A stretch of DNA of 39,372 bases from an uncultured Parcubacteria group bacterium (lineage in GTDB: Bacteria > Patescibacteriota > Minisyncoccia > UBA6257 > 2-01-FULL-56-20). The translations under genes and the position numbers were made by a program. This document shows positions 34,828 through 39,372 of this stretch, one piece after another. The stretch is from the NCBI GenBank assembly GCA_903911245.1, contig CAIWCR010000001.1, forward strand, positions 1 to 39,372. The letters are read 5' to 3'. Each line of letters starts with the position of its first letter. Within the stretch, counting starts at the first letter, position 1. The notes beneath the pieces were generated by a model. The model had not been told where the DNA came from, ran no database searches, and worked only from the letters and a program-made list of their open reading frames with translations.

Positions 34828-37099
34828 AGAAAGAATTCATCTTCCATTTTTCGTATTGCTTCTTTGTCTGTTCCTGTTCTTTTTTTAATGCTTCATACTG
34901 CTCATAAATATGAGATTGTTCCTGATCGAGCTTAACATTCATCTGCTTTTTAATGTCATCAAAAAAAACGTTAAGTGAAACCGTTTCGCCCGGCAGCTTC
35001 AATTCAAGTCCACGTTCTTTTGCAGTAGAAAGCCATAAACGAACCATTTCCATTTTTTTATCCAATATAATTTGAGGATCTCTTTCCAGTTCTTGTAATC
35101 TTTCCTGGAGTCCTTGTTTCTGTTCTTCTATCGTCGCTGTTTCTTTCTCTCGTTGCTTTCTTTTTCCACCTAAAAATCCGTCTCCTTCACTTGTGGCTCT
35201 TCGATTAATCAATAATAAATCTTCTTCGATTTTTTGGAGTTTCTGACGCGCTTCATACGCTTCTGTTCGCAAGCTCTGGAGATTCGTCTCTGGCGTGGAA
35301 TCGAAATATAATCGGCCTCTTTGATTAGTAGAAAGCTGCTCACCTACTTGTCCTTCCAACTCCAAAGTTAGCACATGAAGACTTGGAAGTAACTCCTTGG
35401 AGAGTTTTTGCATCCATAATACTTTCTCAGCGTCTTTGATGTCTTTCCTTTGGTCATATTCGAATTTTGAAAATTTTCCCGAGGCCCAATCCATTTCAAT
35501 TTCATCACAAAATTGTTCCTTCAATGATGCTGCTGTTTTTTCAAGCTCCTTTCTTTGTTTTTTCAAGCCTGCCTTAATCTCAGAAAAAGGAGTGCTACAC
35601 AAAGTTGAATACGTCTTGTAATCAAAACTCAATTGTGATGTTGAATTATTATGAGAAAATCCTAAATCATATTTAGATTTAATCTCGGCCGCACCCAAAA
35701 GACCATTTCTTTCTTCTTTTATTTTATCCAAAAGCTCCTCGGGAGTCGTCAATATTTCTTGAAATCTCCTATAAAACCCAGCCTGCTCAGCTAAAATTAT
35801 TACCATTCTTTCTGGATTATTCAACCGGGTCATATGAACATGCGTCCGAGTGCTTTCATCAGAGCTTATTTTCGGAAAAACATCCTCGGAATTTCCGCGA
35901 TAAATCTTCTCGAGAGACTGCTCTTCGTTGGAAATAGTTTTTTCCAAAAACGTTTCTGGCGTCACCTCTCCAGCTCCAAGTCCGATGCCTAATCTAATCG
36001 AATTATTTTTACCTTTAGCATCAATAAAAGCCTCGGCTAATTCTCGTGCACCACTATAGTGCTCACGAAAATAATTACTCACTTCACGAAATAATGGCTT
36101 TTTGGGATCATCTCCCAAAAGCTCCGCAAGACGACCTATTGTTTTTTCTTTTTCTTGTTGTAATTCTTTTAACTCCGAACGGATTTCGTGCCAACGTTTT
36201 GGCAAATTCTCAATCGTTTCTACTGCTTCTTGCAATTGTGATTGACCGCTTCTCTTTTTCTCTTTAGAAATTTCTTCGTCAACAAATTTATCATAATATT
36301 CTTTAATTGCGCTTTTCACTTTTTCCTCGCCATATATTTCAATATCTTTAAAATCACCCTCTTTAACTGGTCGAATCTTGTTTATTTCCTCTCTTGATAC
36401 CAATTCGGAAAAATAAAGCTGCTGCCGACGCTGTCCCACTCGTTCCAAAATTTCCGCTCGTAACGCTTCTTGTCCTTCGGGAGTTTGATAATATCGTTTC
36501 TTTCGTTCATCTCCCAGCTCTTGAAGAATTCCCTCTAGAGCGCCTGTAATATCTCTATAAGTAAGTTTTTGTGGATCGTTCGGCTTTTCCGCCACAATCG
36601 CTTCGCGAGCAGCTACCTTTGTTTGTCGTCTCGTGCCGATTTCCTTACGTGCAGATTTCTTTTTTTCAATATGCGATTCTTCGAGCTCTTTTACCATTTT
36701 TATCTCTTCTTGTCCGGAATATTCTTCAGCGCGAAGCAAATCACCAAAAGAATGTATTCCTTCTTCGGCTAAAAGTGCACGGAAAGTATCGTTGGCAAAC
36801 AGCTTTTCCACCTCGGCAGTTGCTTTTACCAATGCTCGTCCTTCTTTTTTTGCCCCTGATACCGAGACATGCGCTTGTTCGTGTGTTTTCTCGAGATCGT
36901 CCAAAAGCAATCGCATCTTTTCGGCTTTGGCATCAATCTCTTTTATTGATTTTCTCAAATCGGCAAGGTGTAGTTCCTCCGTTTCCTGTTTTTGCAAACG
37001 CTCTACTTCGATAATGGCGACTTTTTGCTCTTGCTCCTCACGCAATTGTTCGGCCTCCCTAGTAGCCACTTTTTCACGAAGAACATCTTCTAAACTCAT
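34817..37099 (-). CDS. Large coiled-coil protein, uncharacterised
   Basis: 760 aa, long charged E/K/Q-rich heptad stretches; long open frame overlapping UDG start. Confidence 0.7.
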   Translation of the reverse strand: MSLEDVLREKVATREAEQLREEQEQKVAIIEVERLQKQETEELHLADLRKSIKEIDAKAEKMRLLLDDLEKTHEQAHVSVSGAKKEGRALVKATAEVEKLFANDTFRALLAEEGIHSFGDLLRAEEYSGQEEIKMVKELEESHIEKKKSARKEIGTRRQTKVAAREAIVAEKPNDPQKLTYRDITGALEGILQELGDERKKRYYQTPEGQEALRAEILERVGQRRQQLYFSELVSREEINKIRPVKEGDFKDIEIYGEEKVKSAIKEYYDKFVDEEISKEKKRSGQSQLQEAVETIENLPKRWHEIRSELKELQQEKEKTIGRLAELLGDDPKKPLFREVSNYFREHYSGARELAEAFIDAKGKNNSIRLGIGLGAGEVTPETFLEKTISNEEQSLEKIYRGNSEDVFPKISSDESTRTHVHMTRLNNPERMVIILAEQAGFYRRFQEILTTPEELLDKIKEERNGLLGAAEIKSKYDLGFSHNNSTSQLSFDYKTYSTLCSTPFSEIKAGLKKQRKELEKTAASLKEQFCDEIEMDWASGKFSKFEYDQRKDIKDAEKVLWMQKLSKELLPSLHVLTLELEGQVGEQLSTNQRGRLYFDSTPETNLQSLRTEAYEARQKLQKIEEDLLLINRRATSEGDGFLGGKRKQREKETATIEEQKQGLQERLQELERDPQIILDKKMEMVRLWLSTAKERGLELKLPGETVSLNVFFDDIKKQMNVKLDQEQSHIYEQYEALKKEQEQTKKQYEKWKMNSFYER

Positions 37100-37167
37100 A
37101 TAATTAAATGAAGTATCTTATTTCCTTTATTCTACATGAAATACATGAAAACAAAAAGATAATAAAA

Positions 37168-37197
37168 GGCCCCAATAGACTTTTGATCTATGGGGCC
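37168..37197 (-). terminator. Intrinsic terminator after 37226..37696
   Basis: GGCCCCATAGATC..TATTGGGGCC then TTTTATT on minus strand. Confidence 0.7.
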
Positions 37198-37225
37198 ATT
37201 GGACTAAGCGAGTATGGTTGATTTT

Positions 37226-37696
37226 TTAGTTGTGGGAAAACTTCCCTCTCTCGATGATATTCAGATAGAGCCGGCGCATGGTTTTTGTCCCGCCGCAAGG
37301 ACAAAGCGCAACGTTTGATAAGAAAAATTTACTGCTGCGAATCATTGCTGTGTTCTTTTCTCTCTCGCAAGAGCAAAAAAGAAACAGTATTCGCTCCGGC
37401 GGAAGGCCAAATTTAATTGCACAATCAAGAATCTTTTTCACATTATCCTGAGTAAAGAAAACAATATGCTCAAGACTTTCCAGATTGCCTTGAATCTTTT
37501 TCCAGAGTGTCTCGTCCTCAATGTTTTTGACTTTCTGGAAAAGCAGCACCTGGCCGCCGGTTGTGCCGATGTTCCAATCAAAATTTATCGGCTCATCATC
37601 CTCTTTGAATCTCTTGCCGATAAAAGTATGACAGGAAATCATCGCTACTTTCATGACCTTCTCCTCTGTTTTTGATCCTTTCAGTTCTGTGTCCAC
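37226..37696 (-). CDS. Hypothetical protein with C-terminal Cys motifs
   Basis: GTG start preceded by AAAGGAG; FLFCSCEREK...ALCPCGGTKTMRR. Confidence 0.55.
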   Translation of the reverse strand: MDTELKGSKTEEKVMKVAMISCHTFIGKRFKEDDEPINFDWNIGTTGGQVLLFQKVKNIEDETLWKKIQGNLESLEHIVFFTQDNVKKILDCAIKFGLPPERILFLFCSCEREKNTAMIRSSKFFLSNVALCPCGGTKTMRRLYLNIIERGKFSHN

Positions 37697-37920
37697 AAAT
37701 CAGCAACTCCTTTTAAATTTTTAATGTCTGACCGAATCATTTAGTCCGATCATGACGCTTCGGTAAAATTGACATATTTGAATACAAAAGTCAAGAAAAA
37801 TCATGTTCAATTTTTCATAAACCTTAACTAAAACGCCCCATATCGCCAAAACAGTCATATGGGATTCTGAGTTATTGCTCAAGAGGCATCTACGACAAAA
37901 TTTGAAAATAAAACTTCAAA

Positions 37921-39015
37921 TTAATAAGATTCGTCAACGATAATAATACCTGAACCACCAGCGCAACCATTTTGTTGACTAACTCCGCCTGCCCCACCAG
38001 ATCCTACTGAATAAGAATAAGAACTGCCAGGAGAATTGATTATGCTTTCTGCATATTCTCCACCACCACCACCGCCGCCGTCATAGTTATTCCGTATTGT
38101 TCCACCCGAACCTCCTCCACCAGAATTCGTAGTAGGAGAATTACATCCCCAATCTTCATATTGCGCACGCCCTGATGCGCCCATTCCCAAAAAACTATTT
38201 CCTCCGCCGCCGCCACCGTTAACTCCTGAAGAAACACCTCCACCCTGTCCTGCAACTCTTATAGATGCAACACCGGAACCACCGGTTCCGCCCGCCCCTC
38301 CCGAAGCCCAACCCGCTCCACAGGTTCCGCCAATACTACATGCAGGAGCGCCAGAACCTCCAGCTGCATACACGGTGCCAAAATAGGTTGCAGTTCCTGG
38401 ACTGCCAGCTGTTAAGGTACTGGCCGTAACAAGCCCCGCTCCCCCACCTCCGCCGCCAACCATTCTGATTCGTATCTGTCGTACTCCAGCGGGAGTTGTA
38501 TAGGTTCCAGAACCAGACATAAATATCTGGCGAGTAGGAAGCGTAGTTCCTGCTATGGCATTCGCAGTAATCGTTCCGTTAACCTGAAGCGTCGTTGAAG
38601 GATTTGTCATTCCGATACCAACTTTGCCAGTATTATCAATCACAAGCGCATTATCATATGCTCCAGCGTTTATTTTGAATGGATAACGACTATCAGTAAC
38701 ATCCATGAAGCCCATCTGGTTGGAATCTGTGTACCATGTAAAAACCTTATTGCCGCTTACATTGAGCTTGATATTGCCATTCACTTCGAGTTTCTCACCA
38801 GGACTATTCGTTCCTATCCCTACATTGCCTGCAGTGTAATACATGGAGGTTCCACTGAGAAGCCAGAAGATGGGATTTCCATTGGGAGGTTGATTGGATC
38901 CAGGACTTGAGAAAGCAAAGATACTTATGGCGCATGCAAATAAGCCGATAGCAATACTAAGGAATAAGACTTTGAGATTGTTTGAGATGAAAGCCTTTGC
39001 TTTTTTCGAATTCAT
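37921..39015 (-). CDS. Surface protein: conserved N-terminal cassette + Gly-rich C-terminal domain
   Basis: MNSKKAKAFISNNLKVLFLSIAIGLFACAISIFAFSSPGSNQPPNGNP...GNVGIGTNSPGEKLEVNG; YTTPAGVRQIRIRMVGGGGGGAG. Confidence 0.8.
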   Translation of the reverse strand: MNSKKAKAFISNNLKVLFLSIAIGLFACAISIFAFSSPGSNQPPNGNPIFWLLSGTSMYYTAGNVGIGTNSPGEKLEVNGNIKLNVSGNKVFTWYTDSNQMGFMDVTDSRYPFKINAGAYDNALVIDNTGKVGIGMTNPSTTLQVNGTITANAIAGTTLPTRQIFMSGSGTYTTPAGVRQIRIRMVGGGGGGAGLVTASTLTAGSPGTATYFGTVYAAGGSGAPACSIGGTCGAGWASGGAGGTGGSGVASIRVAGQGGGVSSGVNGGGGGGNSFLGMGASGRAQYEDWGCNSPTTNSGGGGSGGTIRNNYDGGGGGGGEYAESIINSPGSSYSYSVGSGGAGGVSQQNGCAGGSGIIIVDESY

Positions 39016-39109
39016 TATGTTTGATTATATCATAATGATTTAAATAGTTTTCCTCTTGTTATATTCCGTGAATACGGACTCATGCACGCTTTCAGTCTTT
39101 TCCCCCTTT

Positions 39110-39202
39110 GTCATCCTGGTGGAGACCAGGATCCATGCTTCCAATTCTTCGCCTTCCTCTTCACTTTTTAATCCTAGACCCGGATCAAGTCCAGGATGAC
39201 AG
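39110..39202. repeat. Dispersed palindromic repeat (GTCATCCTGG...CCAGGATGAC)
   Basis: 10-bp outer arms; internal ATCCTGGT-GGAG-ACCAGGAT hairpin; TGTCATCCTGGACTTGATCC resembles TATCATCCCGGGCTTGATCC near 17600. Confidence 0.65.
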
Positions 39203-39234
39203 ATGAGAGAAAGAGTGTGAAGACAGAGATGTCT

Positions 39235-39372
39235 CTACTTCCCATATCCTGCTGATATAGAGGTGATGACGGGGGTTCCTGCTAAACTCGCTGCAGGAGA
39301 TAGGGTGACTTGATATTGGATATAACTGTCTCCTGGGGTTACACAGTTTCCTGATGATAAGGTACTTCCTGA
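39235..39372 (-). CDS. 3' end of a secreted/surface protein running off the right edge
   Basis: Minus frame SGSTLSSGNCVTPGDSYIQYQVTLSPAASLAGTPVITSISAGYGK*. Confidence 0.55.
   Translation of the reverse strand, partial: SGSTLSSGNCVTPGDSYIQYQVTLSPAASLAGTPVITSISAGYGK

Noticed and set aside
36571-37103. 147-aa and 156-aa plus-strand ORFs
   Set aside because: Antisense shadows of the 760-aa coiled-coil gene; Ser/Phe-rich artefact of complementary Glu/Lys codons.
38040-38255. 71-aa minus ORF within the Gly-rich gene
   Set aside because: Alternate frame of the Gly-rich repeat coding region; low complexity.

Overview
AT-rich bacterial chromosomal window. Gene content and style (reduced leuS/mraY/dacA/scpAB set, LTD-like and Gly-rich surface proteins, prepilins) suggest a Patescibacteria/CPR-type genome; this is an inference, with no database search. 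Housekeeping genes, almost all on the minus strand, include leuS with an inserted Nudix domain, tatD, mraY, a D,D-carboxypeptidase, scpB-scpA, an Mg2+-type P-ATPase, RNase P RNA, an ABC exporter, a Clp-type AAA+ ATPase, a family-4-like UDG and tRNA-Leu(GAG). The most interesting items are: (1) an unannotated 40-aa ORF at 30808..30930(-) with a C-terminal CVADDCDPCDYEANG tail, separated by a strong hairpin from a radical SAM/SPASM maturase, which looks like a minimal RiPP locus; (2) a dispersed surface-protein family with a near-constant 5' cassette (promoter, N-terminal membrane/signal segment, GNVGIGT motif) joined to different C-terminal modules (fibrinogen-like, C1q-like, Gly-rich), plus a type IV prepilin fused to the same modules; (3) a split between genes with a -10 box 6-8 nt from the ATG (apparently leaderless) and small orphan genes with strong Shine-Dalgarno sequences, -35/-10 promoters, GTG/TTG starts and their own terminators; (4) several protein oddities: Nudix inside LeuRS, a membrane-anchored Clp ATPase with a degenerate first ATPase domain, and a UDG lacking the usual Fe-S cysteines.
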